A stretch of 64,000 bases of DNA. It comes from Bryoerythrophyllum caledonicum. Its lineage: Eukaryota; Streptophyta; Bryopsida; Pottiales; Pottiaceae. Positions 1 through 14,364 of the stretch are shown piece after piece (the stretch's first letter is position 1; every line of letters starts with the position of its first letter). Location: NCBI GenBank assembly GCA_963971425.1, contig OZ020519.1:9068028-9132027 (forward strand). The letters are read 5' to 3'. Under the pieces are notes generated by a model. That model had not been told where the DNA came from and made no database searches. It saw nothing but the letters and a program-made list of their open reading frames with translations. Position numbers and translations under genes: made by a program.

Positions 1-3000
1 AAAAGGTGGTTTTGATTGAGGTGATGGGGATTTTAAATGTTTCTTCAAGGGTTGTCATTGAGGGAATGAAGGTGGTGGCCCTAGCACCCGCGGTGATGAC
101 AATGAGGGGGTCTACTTTCCATCCTAATGTTTGAATAGCGTCAAGTAATGGTTGGTATTTGTTTGTTTTGTTTGCAATAGTGTCCGGAGAGAATCTATCA
201 TTGCAATATGTGAATTCAATAAACTGAATAGTGAGACTCGGGTCTATGTGGTTTGGTGGTGGGTCTTTGTGTGAAAGCCCTCTAACACATAGTAGGTCTG
301 GTTTGAGTCTTGCATTGCAGTGGCATCTTTGAGTGTGACAAATGCATGGTAAAAGCCAAGGGGGGACCGTATTTTCTTGTGGGTTGTCATTAAAGGTTCC
401 TGCATTCATGAGAATGAAGCACCGGGATTTGGTTGATGAAATAAGTAGTTTACGAATAGCCCATACGGCTTTGTTATGTCTTTTGACAATTAATGAGTGT
501 ATATGAGGGTTTTGGCACTTGAGTAAGACATGTAGCCATGTGTCCCGGTCCGTGGTGTTGCAAATTGGGCATGTAATTGTAGGGAATCTTTCAATTCCGA
601 AGAAGAGTTGTTTGCGGGCATTTCCCATGTATTGTCCGGTGCGGAATTTGATTAGGCATGTGATTTGTGCGTCCGTAATTATGGGGTTTTTCCAAAAATT
701 GTTGGACAGTTCGTTGTGAATATTTGGGTTGCCGGTCCATTTATCAACATTGGGGAAATTTTCTGTGAGTTTTTCCAAGTTATTTACAAGATCATGTTTT
801 TTGAGGTATTTGTCCAAAAAACGTATGGGTCCTTTGTCTGGAGTTTCTCCCATAGAGGGCCATTCATATCTGTGAAAGTAATATGGGGTGGCATGGGCGT
901 GTTCGTATGGGTGTTCTGCATTTTTGTGGGTTTTTTCTTTTCCTTCCTTTGCTAGTTTGTCGGCTTGTTCATTGCCGTCAATATTGGCATGAGCACGGAC
1001 TTTGTGGAGTGTAGTAATCTGTGTGCGATTTTGAAGCATTGTAACCATAGATGTAAGGATGGTTTTGTCCGGGTGACTGTTGTGTAAAGTGGGGTGTTTT
1101 ATGTGTGTATTAAGGAGATATAATACATTTATGCAATCTGTAAAAATGTGAGCCGGTTCGTTTGGGTATTGAGTGGTGATTATCTTAAGGGTTTTGTGTA
1201 TAGCCATCATTTCGGCTCTTAGGATATTTTGGAGTCCATGTAGTCTTTTACCTAGTTTTATTTGTTTGGTTGAATTGTATACCCCATAACCTGCTTTTTC
1301 TCGGTGCCAGTGTCCTGGGCTTACTTCGGTTGGTTCTTTGAAGGAGCCGTCAGTGTAGTAGCTAAAGTTGGGGTCAAATTTAAGGACGGTATTGGTTTGG
1401 TAGTTGGGGAATGGAAGGTTCATTTCGGTAATTGGTAGTGCAGAGATGTTTATGTGGGGGGTTTTAGACCATTTTTTGTTACGGTTTACACGGATTAAAA
1501 TAGGTGTGGGTGGGGCAATAGCGGTGTATACCTTGTTGATATTTAGATTTTTTGCTATTAAAGTGAGATGAGTGAAGTTTTCCATGTTACCTATTTCTTG
1601 AGTTTGGTGATGTATACATAGAATACGTAAGGTTGCTGGTTCAAGGCGGGGTGTTAGTATTTGCGGTGGTATAGTGGGTTCTTTATATGTCATAGAGTCC
1701 GCTTCAAATAGTACTATGATGTGGGAGTCCGGGAATGGGCCTGAGTGTGGGTTAGAGTTTTGGTACCATTGAGTGTCGGGAGTGATAATAATGGTGATGT
1801 TGTGGTTAGGATCGTTGTTTGCCGCTAGGCGTGCCCAATGTATTGCTTGTTGAGTTTCTACTTCGTTGTGAGGGTGTGCAAGGCCTATTCCGCTCCATCT
1901 ATGATCAAAGGCTTTTCCGAGAGACCCAAAAATCTTATCCCGCTCGAATGGGGAGTAGAATTTTGAAATTTTTGTGGAGCATGTAACGGGAGATGAGAAG
2001 TATGAGTGTGTGATATTCATAGATGTAATAAGGTAGTTTAGGATGGGGTCGGGTAATGTGTAGTGTGCATTTTTAAGAGGATCATTTTTGGGTATACGGT
2101 ATTTATATCTCTGATATAGCCAAACAATTTCAGTTTCGAATGTTTGGGGTGTTGGTTCAATGTTAATGGGGGTTTGTAGTGCGTTTTGGTATTGGTTCCA
2201 CAGCCATTGTAGTCTAGTGAGTGGTATGGTTATTAGATGACTCCCATTACCTTCGTATATGTGGGCATTATCTTGTTGTATTTTGATAGTATTTGTTTGT
2301 GCGAGGATGTCTGTTTCGGGGTTACATTCGGTTGTGAAGATGTTAAGGAGGGGGATAATAAGGGGTGGCGTGACAAATCTATTATCTCGAGGTTGTGCTT
2401 GAGGGTGGTGTAATTGTATGATACTTAGGTAGTAATTGTTTTGAGTTCTAAGGTAGTATTGTGTGAGAATTTTGGTGTTGTGTAAGGAAGTATTTGGGTT
2501 GTGCCACGGAAAAAGATTTCTTTGTGAGAGCCATTTGGTATAGGTGGTGTTATTGTGGGACCAATGGCATAGGTATGACGTATATTGTTTACTTATGTTG
2601 TAAGAATCAATGTACTTTCTATGTTTGTGCGCGGTTATGTTGTTTATTGGATGTATGGAAGGATTTTTTAATATATGTGGTGGGGGGGTATATGGTCGTG
2701 ATTGTGGCGGATTTAGGGGAATTAATGGGGGGTTGTTGTTGGGGTGGATGTCATTGTGGCTAATGATGTACGCGTCTTTAAGTGTGTAAGGTGGGGCGTG
2801 AGTGGTGCAAGGGTTGGGGCATATAGGGAGGCATGTAGGGTGACAAAATAATTGTTTAGCAATATTTAGTGCACTTTTTATTAATTTGTGAGGGGTACCG
2901 TAGAATGTTTTGTAGCTCTTGTCGTCCATAAGGTGTGTTCCATTTGGTAGTGTAATTTGTTTTAGGTCGGTAATGTTTGCAGAAAAAAGTTTTTGTAGGA

Positions 3001-5353
3001 GTTTGTCGGATAATTGACAGTCAAGTCTAGGGAGGTTATGTATTTCATTTGCCCAGTTTTGTTCGAGCGGCGCGGGGCCTGGTAGGAAATCTTCTAGTGT
3101 GCTTTTTAGAAATGTTTGACCTTCTGTTTTGAGTAAGAAGAGTGTGCGGGTAATGGGAGACCGAAGACAATCAGTTTTTTTAAGTCTTTGGAGGTATTGT
3201 GCTCCACCATAAATGGCGAGGGTGTGCCGAAGGAGTCCACTATAGATTAATCCTAGTCGTCCCTTGTCGTTAAGTGCATTCTGGAGTTGTTCACCAATGC
3301 AACGTAGATAGGCATTTTTGAGGGAAAAAGCTTCTAATCCGAATAGTTCGTGGGGGAGTTGTGTAATGACATTGGGCGTGCAATTAGGGAGTCCGCATAC
3401 TTTCTTTTGTAAGGCTATGATTTTTTTATCAAGTTTGTTTATGGCGGGCATGGAATAAGGGACCGCATAAAAACTATATGAGATACCCGGACGTATGACG
3501 GTATCAATCATTTTTATTTTTTGTTGCAATGTGGCCGGACATAGTGTAAGTTCCTTGCATTGTTTAATTAGTTTTGTAGTAGTAGCTTGGATTTGAATTT
3601 TCCATTTTAGTGATGGGACTAGGTTTATTCCAAGGTATATGTAGGATTGATTTTGGTTGAGAACTGGAATTGGTTGGTTACGATATTGGATATTGGTAGC
3701 TTGAATGAGGGCTTTGAATGCGGTCGGATTTATTTTGGATTTATTTGGGCACCCGGTTACGGCACATTTCTGGACCCCAAGTTCCATCCCGGTCCATAGA
3801 CAAAATTTGTCTATTTTGTCTAATTGAATTTGGAGTGATTTAAGGCGACCGGAGATGGCCGCTAGATCGTCGGCATATGCAGCGGAGTTTACGGTGATTT
3901 CTGAGGTGCCAAATGTGTAGCCATTATTGCCTCTTTGAAGCCATCTCAATAGAGGTTCTAGAAAAATGATAAAGAGGTATGGGCTCAGTGTATCGCCTTG
4001 AATGGTACCACGTTGGATGGGGATAGGGCGCGTTTTACCAAAGAATTCTCCGGTGTATGTAGTTGTAGATTGAGAGTATATATTACCAACCAGTTTGACA
4101 GCGTCTTCTGGATATCCAAGATCACTCATTATGGCTAGCAATCGAGGATGGTCAATGGAACCGAATGCGTTTTTAAAGTCAATGTAAAGTATGTAAATGT
4201 CTTTATTAGTGAATTTTGCATCTTCAAGTGCGGCAATGAGGGTTTGAAGTTGTCGTGTGGTACTTCTCTCGGCTCTAAATCCTTCTTGGCTTTCGTGTAG
4301 TATTTGGTGTATTTCCCCGTAAGCCGATAATATTGATGTTAGTGTGCTAGTATATAATTTATAAATGGTGTTAGCTAAGGCAATAGGTCGGTGGTTGGGT
4401 AGCACATATGGGTTTCCTTTTTTGTATAATAAGATTGTTAGACTTGTTTTCCAAGATGCGGGAATGGATTTTTGTTTGTAACAATGAAGGAAAAATAATG
4501 ATAGGAGGTCGTGGAATCTTGGGGGCATATTTTTTAGAATTGAGTTGGGTATATGGTCCGGGCCGGGGGCTTTGTTAGTTCCCAAATTTTTTAGGCACAT
4601 GTTGTATGTGTCTCTGTTATAATATGTGTGGAGAGGTATTGTTGGTTCGCCTCTTTTGTCAATGGTGAATCCGTCTAAGTCATGCCACGGGTATTGCCTA
4701 ACTCCGCACGTGCATGTTGATGTGTGTTGTGGTTGGAAGTGGCATGGGGGGGTGGTTGGTCTATTGTTTATGGATTGTTGAAAATGTATTTCGTTTGCAA
4801 TGTCATCAGGGCTCGTTAGAATGTTATTGTTTTGGTCTAAGATGCAATCTAGTGGTAGGTTTGTGTTATTTTTGAAGACTTTTCTATTAATCTTTTTTGG
4901 GCTAGTTTCGTACAGTTGGCGGTATTTAGATATGGCTTTTTTGACACATTCTCTTGCATATCTTGTAGTAATTTTTCGAGCTTCTGTATTGGCATTTTTT
5001 GCAATGATTGCAATGTCTTTTAGCCATTCTTCGTGAGAGGTGTTAGGTAGTGGTATTTGAGGGATATGAGGGTGACGGAGGTTTTGTAGTTCGGAGATTA
5101 TGGGGTGGGTTCGCCAATTATGATTAGTTTTAGCGGTGTAAATTGTTTTGCGAATGGTGTGGTATGTAGCAAGGTGTTGTTTCCACTTTTTGGCTAGTTT
5201 TCTCGGGAGATATCCCCCTTGTTTTGACGTTCGAGGTGTGAGATGTGGGATCGAAGGCGCTTTACAGGTTTTTTCTAAAATAATAGAAATTTCATTAATT
5301 AGTTTGTCAAGAGTCTTGCAAGTTTCTTGCCATTGTATGTGTGTAAGGTGTTG
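1..5353 (-). CDS. LINE A ORF2, C-terminal part: RT, chromodomain-like, RNase H and RLE (partial at window edge)
   Basis: The minus frame with codons at positions 2 mod 3 appears open from the insertion at 5353 to base 1. Landmarks sampled along it are in one frame. RT motif A (YIDFKNAFGSID) lies at 4151-4192 and motif C (AYADDLA) at about 3857-3880. A chromodomain-like stretch (YLCHW...KWLSQRNLF) lies near 2.5 kb. A methyltransferase-like segment lies near 1.7-1.9 kb. The RNase H motif HIFTDCINVLYLL is at about 1115-1150. The C-terminal RHNKAVW, KPDLLCV and FIEFTYCND motifs of a restriction-like endonuclease lie at roughly 460, 300 and 215. No stop was found at the points checked, and the frame leaves the window without one. 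The frame also matches ORF2 on the other side of the insertion, so this is one gene interrupted once. Confidence 0.8.
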
Positions 5354-5431
5354 GAGGGGGAAGTAGTTCCAGTTTACTAATTCCTTGTCCGGTGGGCATG
5401 GTCTTAGTAGTGGAACGAACAGACACTTTAT

Positions 5432-7699
<2,268 letters not shown>

Positions 7700-7701
7700 C
7701 G

Positions 7702-9342
7702 CTAGTTTGACATGTCCATATTGCCTTCAATTTCGAGTGTATCGGGATGGTCGGCTTGAAGGGTTTCCAAGGTGATTCTCATCTGTTTTTGGAGGAGGGC
7801 TATTTGGACTCTTGAGTTTCTATTTGATTCGGCTTGAACCTTGTCCGCATATACCTTAGCTTCCTCCACAATCTCGCTTTTGAGCAAGCTCATTTCTTTC
7901 CTCATTTCCCCCAATGTTGTTTCTGCACCTTTGTTTACAGCTTCCTCAACCATTCGGTTGAGGTCTGATTTGGTGAAGTTTTGTGTTGGTGCATTCTCCA
8001 AAGCTTGCACGGTATTGGCAAGGGCGGTATTCACGTCAGTGAAGCCAAGCCGTGCAAGTTCCTCAGATGTTGGAGCGTTGCTTCCATCCAAACTTTTTGG
8101 ATGGGGGCAAAACTCGACATATTTACCTAGTATTTTTGCATTCTGTTTGACAAACTTTTTGTATACGGCGGCATTGAGACATTGGACATTACAAGACCCT
8201 ACATGTTTACTATTTTCCAATCGGAAGAAGACACCAGCCACATTTCTTTCACCCATATATGCTTTGATGCCCTCTTCTAGTGATGAGGTGGATTTGGATT
8301 TGTTCAGATTTTTGACAATCAAGACTACGGCATTTTTCTTCGCCTTGTCATCTTCTGACATTTTTTCCTTGCTTGCGAATGTTGCTTCCATAAGCTCATT
8401 GGAAAAGGCAATTTTTTGTGACCTAATCCTTTTTGCCTCATCCGGTGACGGTGCTTTGATCCAAGCAAAATCCGCCCCTTCATTTTTTTGGACATTGGTC
8501 ACTTCAAAATCTAGACCTCTAGAGAAACCATCCTTGATAACTTCCTCAAACATGTTATGCCACTTTTTTCCTTTCAAGTTTGCACTATTTACCCTTATAG
8601 AGAGTAAACTTGCAATGGCAATCGAGTCAAAGGATTTGCATATTTTACCCCTACAAATTTTTTCATCCAATTTAAGGATGAACGGTCGGATACCTTTGAG
8701 GAGCCCTGTTCCATCCATATTGGGATTTTTAAGATGTACTTTGATTGCTCCACTCCATCTTTTGGAGCCATGATAACACATGATTGCAATGGGTTCACCA
8801 AGTATATCCCCCACTTCAATTTTCATGTCCAACAATCGAGCAACCACCTTGGCCATAACATCATCTTTTAATATCACTAGTTCTCCTAGCTCAAAGAAGA
8901 TGCCAACATGATAATCAAGTGCAAACCCGTTTTCATCAATCTCAAGTTCATGGGGGAGTTGTGTTAGATTGTAATGATTTCCACCATCCTTGTCATTTCT
9001 TTTGGAAGGCCATTCTTCCTGAATGACATATGGGAAGGCAGGGATGGATTCATTACATTCTAATGCTTCCCCATGACTCATACCCATTCTAACCAATTCA
9101 CTTACAGAGTAATTTGGTTCAATAGGGAGGGATTGGTCCATGGCAAGTAGGTTAAGAGCATGAAATCCTAGCCAAAAGGGAGCACGTTGAAATTCGGGAA
9201 TTTCTTTGCCCTTAACCTTCTTTTGGCTTGAGAGGATTTGAACGCCACTAGACCTTTTCTGACTCAAGATTTCTACTTCAACCATTTGACTATCACAGAA
9301 GAGTTTCTTGGAGGCAGATGCAACACTTGAAGATGACGCCAT
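7702..9342 (-). CDS. LINE A ORF1: RRM-like, coiled-coil nucleic-acid-binding protein
   Basis: A protein of 546 residues if begun at the ATG at 9342-9340 (MASSSSVASASKK), chosen because similarity-free basic sequence lies upstream. The middle contains an RRM-like region: VVLIVKNLN resembles RNP2, and KHVGSCNVQCLN lies where RNP1 would be. The C terminus is a predicted coiled coil (GEMRKEMSLLKSEIVEEA onward). It ends at TAG 7704-7702, overlapping the opening of ORF2 by about 25 nt in the -1 frame. Plant LINE ORF1 proteins commonly pair an RNA-binding domain with oligomerisation segments, so it is probably the RNP-forming protein. No CCHC knuckle was seen. Intact. Confidence 0.7.
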   Translation of the reverse strand: MASSSSVASASKKLFCDSQMVEVEILSQKRSSGVQILSSQKKVKGKEIPEFQRAPFWLGFHALNLLAMDQSLPIEPNYSVSELVRMGMSHGEALECNESIPAFPYVIQEEWPSKRNDKDGGNHYNLTQLPHELEIDENGFALDYHVGIFFELGELVILKDDVMAKVVARLLDMKIEVGDILGEPIAIMCYHGSKRWSGAIKVHLKNPNMDGTGLLKGIRPFILKLDEKICRGKICKSFDSIAIASLLSIRVNSANLKGKKWHNMFEEVIKDGFSRGLDFEVTNVQKNEGADFAWIKAPSPDEAKRIRSQKIAFSNELMEATFASKEKMSEDDKAKKNAVVLIVKNLNKSKSTSSLEEGIKAYMGERNVAGVFFRLENSKHVGSCNVQCLNAAVYKKFVKQNAKILGKYVEFCPHPKSLDGSNAPTSEELARLGFTDVNTALANTVQALENAPTQNFTKSDLNRMVEEAVNKGAETTLGEMRKEMSLLKSEIVEEAKVYADKVQAESNRNSRVQIALLQKQMRITLETLQADHPDTLEIEGNMDMSN

Positions 9343-10578
9343 TCTGAACAAAGCAAGAAAAAGGTATTGGAGTTGGTTTTTGTCTTTGCCTTTCAAATAA
9401 CTTCTTATCATCTTAACTACAACCTCATTCCACAAATTAAGTTGTGGGCCTGTTTGAGAGTTTGTAGTTAAGAAGAAGTTTATACTTGCAACAATATTGG
9501 CAACATAGCTTGCATACAATAGACACCATTCATTCCTAACCATTTGCCTACAATCTCTACCCACAATCTCTTTAGTATCACATCTTGTGTAGAGTATACA
9601 CCATTCATTTATGCTCATTTTCACCATCTTATGGAAGAAGAAGGTGTTAAATGGCGGGATACTACGTTGCCTAGTAATTTCAGCACACATACACACATGG
9701 GAGGTGCCCAAATAGAGGTCACCTCCCCAAGCAAATAAATATTTATAAAAGATTTGTGCAAAAGTCCATAGGTTTGCAAAACCCCAATGATGATAGAGTC
9801 TAACTAATGGGGGGAGTAAGAGAAGGCTTTGACCTGATTGTTTGGACCTTCCGTTTTTGAGGCACAAGCACCCTTGCCAGCAGGTTCTCCAAGTATGTAC
9901 CGTCCTATGGCATTCGTTTCTACTAAGAGTCCGTTGGTTGTTTACTGGTTTACCTTTCACTCCAGGCTTTCCGCTCTTCCCTTCAGGTCTCCCGTTCTTT
10001 GCTCCAGGCCTCCCAGCCTCTCGAAGGGTTTGCAGGTGCTCACGTTGTTCGGTGTTCTCTTCTGGTCTCCCGTACTTCCTTCTGAGTCTCCCACCTCCGT
10101 GAGTGCGTTTCAGGTACTCTTGTTGCGCGTAGTCCTTGCTTGCAGAAACTCCGCTTGTCCTCCAGCGTTCGTGGGCAGGTTTGTGACGAGCCTCCGCCCC
10201 AGACTTCTCGGTCTCCCGAGCTCCTTCCTTCTGAGACTCGTAATGCACCAGATCGTGCTCTTTACGCCTCAGCTTTATGAGCCCGCCCCAGAACTTTCTC
10301 TCTGCGCCCACATCACGTCTTCTCTGAATACCCCTGTGACTTCTGCGCCGCTTGAGCGCATACGCGCGCAAGGTATTCGAGTTGGGGTTCGTGCGGCTCA
10401 CCGGTCTTCGACGTAGAGCGTATGAGATTACGGTGTTACGCTGTGAACATGCGTGAGAGTTGGCTTCCACCTTCGATGGGGAGGATCGCTTTGGGAGGTG
10501 GGTCCTTGTGGCTGTCAGGGTTGGCCTCCTTATGTCGGCAGCGAGTGGATTCTTTCGGCATGTCACCAGGACCAGCAA
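9343..10578 (-). other. Open frame extension upstream of LINE A ORF1 (5' UTR or N-terminal extension)
   Basis: The ORF1 frame stays open for 412 more codons up to a non-ATG start at 10578. The encoded sequence is Arg/Lys/Gly-rich (for example GRPEEN, GRPGAKN, GRPEGKSGKPG) with no recognised domain. It is GC-richer than the rest of LINE A. It may be the 5' UTR/promoter of LINE A or unrelated flanking DNA. Confidence 0.35.
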
Positions 10579-12940
10579 ACTGCGGCAACTTGGCTGGAGA
10601 TCAGGTTGGCTGTAGATCAGGTTAAGCAGGTGCCGCGTCTTGCTGAGAGGTAGCAGCTTGTTTCGTTCTCGTTTGCTTCTGCACTTGTGTTCCGTTTTCC
10701 TGTTCTCTTCACGTCCTAGTTTTTCCTATAAGATCCTTAGTAATGGTGAGATTTTGTACACACGAAGGTTATGGATGGTACTAAAATTCACAGGAGCTAT
10801 TGTGCGTAGTGAATCCCGATGCGATCTATAAACACATTGAATTCGAGCCCTAATCTTTTGCTGATGATACCAATAAAAACACCATTCTCTTACGTTAAAT
10901 GCAGAAAAGAGGGTAAGAATGGCTTCACTGTGTGTAGATGCCGGATCGGTGGTGGAGAAGGTTGCGGCTGTCTTCCGAGTCAGGCCGCTAGGTGGGACCT
11001 CGCCGCCTGAATGTGCGCTTGCTCGCCTTGCCAGGTAGTCTCTATCACTTCGCGTTGAGGACGCTCGCTCCCGGAAGGAACAGGGTGCAGAAGCGGGGGG
11101 CCTATGTGCTGAATGAGCGAAAGAGGATTTCTGTGGGAGAAGGTATAGTGTTATATACCTTGCTGTGTGTCTTTGAGGTGTGACGAATATGTCTGTTGAC
11201 GTTGGATGCATCTTGTTTACTTGTTGCTGGCGGCTAGGGTTGTGGAGAGGTGCTAGCCGCTCGATTAGATATTTGGATTTTGGATCTAGGCTTGGAAATT
11301 TCTGCACTTGGTCTTTTTTGGGGGCGGCGACATTAGGGTTTCTTCTGGTCTTGATGCATGATGGTTTAGTACCGTTGACAGTTTGCTCTTGTTGTAGGAG
11401 GGGCGAAATGGCGTCCATAATGGTGGCCCTCCCTCTGCAGATGTTAGAGTACCTAGGTGGGAGAGGGGGACATGAAGGAGACCATGGAGTTGGTGTAGGA
11501 AGACTTACCTTGCAATGTACGTACCTGTCTTCTTGAGTTCGGTCTTGTTTTTTGTTGTGGAGCTCGAGTGGTTGTTGGTTGTGTTGTGTTGTGGTTTGTC
11601 CCGGCGATGTTTTGATCTTGATGTGTATGGTGCAGGCCGGTTCCTGAGTGTTGCTTCCCTCTTGTCTTCGGTGCATGCCTCTTCTCCACTGCTGCGTACG
11701 TCTAAGGCCTCCATACACATATGTGTGTGCAGAGCGAGCTGCCTTGACTTCGTTGTTTGATACTCTACATCCGCTTCCTGCGTGTGGCACCCACGTCGCT
11801 GTAGTTTGCGGTTGGGGCTCCCTGTCTTTGTTCCTGGTTAGGGCACCTCGGTGAATGAAGGGAGCCCAATTCTCATGTGTGTAGACACACATAGTCGTGT
11901 TGTTGCCAGCTTGGACTCCTAGGCTGCTGCTGCTTGTATATCGTAGGTACCTATGTCTTGTAATATGCTACATCTGTGAGGATCCGAGTTTATCATTAGT
12001 GTGGACAGGATATGTTACCTCCGTGCTTGTTGATGTCCTGTTACTTCTGCATGGTCTTCTTGTGTGTGTAGTCGAGTAGTTGTTTGTCTTGTTCGTGGTC
12101 TTGTCTTGCATGTTGCAGAATCGAGGCTCCATGTCCATGTTGCAATTTCTATGGCATATACTCTGATGTTTTTGTTGTGTGCTCCCTGCTGCGTTTGTTG
12201 TCATGTCGTTTTGGAGCCACTTCAAGTTGTTGTAGTCTGGAGCGTCTTTGTAGGACTAGCTGTGTTGTTTCTGCAGTGGTTGTTGCTGTACTAATAGTTG
12301 TGTGTGCCTAAAGAATAATGTGCTTTGTGGCAATCTTATGGTGTGAAATCTAATAGTGTAAGCATGTTTTAAAACTAAGCAAGTAGAGAGGGTGAGGTTT
12401 GGAAGGAACGTACCTGTGAAGTGAGATCGGTGCTGTCTTGATCGTTGGTTCTTGTACAATGATTTGGACGTCATTGTATGTTGATAGGCATTATTCTTGT
12501 GATTTGATTGTATCCTTTGTGTGTGTCTTGTTGTGTCGTTTTGATGTACCTGTTTGTTAGAAAGGAAGTAATATGCAATGGAAAAAATGAGAAAAATGAG
12601 TGTGGTAAGGAGAAAATATCTGGTTGTCGTTTGTTGGGCAGCTTGAACTTGTGCAGCATCTTGTTGAATGAGGTCTGGTTCGGATGGTTCAAGTGTAGAG
12701 TGTGTAAGTACCTTTACCCTACTCAGATCTAGATCTTAGATATGGATCTTGCGGTGAAGGACGTGGATTGGTTGCTACTGACCTAGTCCAACACAGGGCC
12801 CGCTGCAGATCTTCCTCATAGATCATAACCTCCAGTTTCCAACAACCTTTTTGCAAGATCCAATCTAATTCTAATCCAATAAGCCCTATCCCAACACATG
12901 TATGTACTTCCCACACCTTTCAACAAATTTTGACACACAC
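10579..12940. other. No confident gene; possible old LTR-type or 5'-element sequence
   Basis: Open frames on both strands are compositionally odd and match nothing recognised. A primer-binding-site-like TGGTATCATCAGC lies on the minus strand near 10861-10873. A TGTTGGGATAGGGCTTATTG sequence, resembling an LTR start, lies on the minus strand near 12.88-12.90 kb. Several CAGGTAC donor-like motifs occur on the minus strand. No paired LTR was found, so no element is called. Confidence 0.3.
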
Positions 12941-13081
12941 AAGTGGGCTTGCGAGTAAGGACCAGCACCTCTTACTGCCTTGTGGGACAGAATTTGTCTA
13001 ACACTTTGAACCCTCCTCACCAGGAAATGCGGAGCTACTCAACACCCATCCCTCCGATCGTTTTCAAAAAAAAAAAAAAAA

Positions 13082-13288
13082 TTGCAAAAAACCCTAGAAG
13101 ATGCATTGGAAGAGAACAACAAGAAGATGAGGATTGAGAATAGAGAATACACGGATAAGCTCCACGAAGAACTTGTTGCACAAATGGAGAGCATTCAAAA
13201 CTCCATGCAAGCCACCATCGAAGCCATGAAAGCCATCAAAGGAAGAGTAAAACCAAGACAAATTGAAGACACACCGCCAAACATGTGA
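13082..13288 (+). pseudogene. LINE B ORF1, C-terminal remnant (coiled coil)
   Basis: The last 66 codons of an ORF1-like protein (KLHEELVAQMESIQNSMQAT region), predicted to form a coiled coil like the end of LINE A ORF1. Everything N-terminal is absent: the sequence is preceded by an A-run at 13065-13080. It ends at TGA 13286-13288, and the ORF2 frame is again -1 relative to it, the same arrangement as in LINE A. Confidence 0.6.
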
Positions 13289-14068
13289 AGACAATAGACC
13301 ACACGGTAATACATATTTACCATACCATTAGCTACAATACTCTACATCAAGTACTAGAGCTATACAAGTACAAAAATACGTTATACCAATATTGTACTAC
13401 TCACTATACTCAATACAATCATTGTATACTACACACATGGCCCAAGACACATACTAATACACACATAAATACATATACACACATATACATACACACATAC
13501 ACACATGTATACACATATACACACATACATATATTCATACACACACTTATAGATATACAAAGATACATACATACATACATACAAACAACCACACATACAC
13601 ACACCCACACAAATACAAATAAACAAAAAGATACACACACATACGTAGACACACCCACATACACACGTATAAAAACACGGAAACGCATACACATACAATC
13701 ACACGCCCCACCCATAAACAAACACTCACATACACCAACAAATATAACCACATATAAACTCACATACATACACACACTCAAACACATCAAAACAAACATA
13801 CAAAGAATCACATACCCACACATCTACATAAAAATACACAACAAGTCCAAAAAGTACATAAACATCCACCCATACAAAGACATCTACACAACCAAATACA
13901 CACACATAAACTCAAACACACACATAATACATACATACACACACAAATACCCACACACCCACATACTAAAAAATAATAATAATAACAACAAAATCCACAC
14001 AAATACAACCTCAAAGACAAATAAAAAGAGATATCATAAAAACACATATAAACAAGTCCAAAAAAACC

Positions 14069-14129
<61 letters not shown>

Positions 14130-14292
14130 TAACACACACCCAAATATAACACTTAAAATCACTAACATAAACAAATCACCAAAAAAACCCATAAACAAAA
14201 ACTTACAAACAAACATGAACAAAAACACCAAAACCAAAAACATAAAAACAAAAGATTATCCAAAATACACATATAAACCAAAAATAGTATAA
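13285..14292 (+). CDS. LINE B ORF2 leader, low-complexity Thr/His/Asn/Lys-rich
   Basis: 335 codons in the ORF2 frame, opening at a GTG that overlaps the ORF1 stop; no ATG in the standard position. The first half translates a (CA)/(TACA)-type microsatellite into Thr/His/Tyr/Ile. The second half has Asn runs built of AAT triplets (14071-14123) and Lys/Asn-rich sequence. It ends in TAA (14290-14292). After that single stop the same frame continues into a degenerate 2A and the 2764-codon frame. It is equivalent to the poly-Asn leader of LINE A and has no recognisable fold. Confidence 0.6.
13430..14124 (+). repeat. CA/TACA-rich microsatellite and (AAT)n run inside LINE B leader
   Basis: About 530 bp of irregular ACACATAC-type repeats (13430-13965) are followed by an (AAT)n run of about 17 triplets at 14071-14123. 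The reading frame of ORF2 runs through both without a stop. The strand is almost devoid of G. Confidence 0.85.
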
Positions 14293-14310
14293 CAACATAT
14301 AAAACCCTTA

Positions 14311-14364
14311 CACTATAAAGGCTTACTAATACTTAGCAAAGACATAGAAAACAACCTAGGACCC
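14311..14364 (+). pseudogene. Degenerate 2A motif, LINE B first copy
   Basis: In the ORF2 frame the peptide reads LLILSKDIENNLGP and then Met-Pro. The Pro of the essential NPGP is replaced by Leu, and GG is replaced by SK compared with the intact copy at 15.6 kb. On the known requirement for NPGP it should not support skipping. Confidence 0.75.

Noticed and set aside
7841-8773. 310-codon + strand frame opposite ORF1 of LINE A
   Set aside because: Shadow of ORF1, with no domain and Ser/Leu-rich antisense composition.
10861-12898. A full LTR retrotransposon on the minus strand
   Set aside because: A PBS-like and an LTR-start-like motif exist, but no second LTR, polypurine tract or gag-pol was found, and the implied LTR (~2 kb) ends without CA before the PBS.
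13440-13960. CRISPR-like array
   Set aside because: Irregular CA/TACA microsatellite without fixed spacers; eukaryotic context.
13419-14243. Cys/Val/Tyr-rich minus-strand frames opposite the LINE B leader
   Set aside because: Antisense of CA/AAT repeats; composition artefact.
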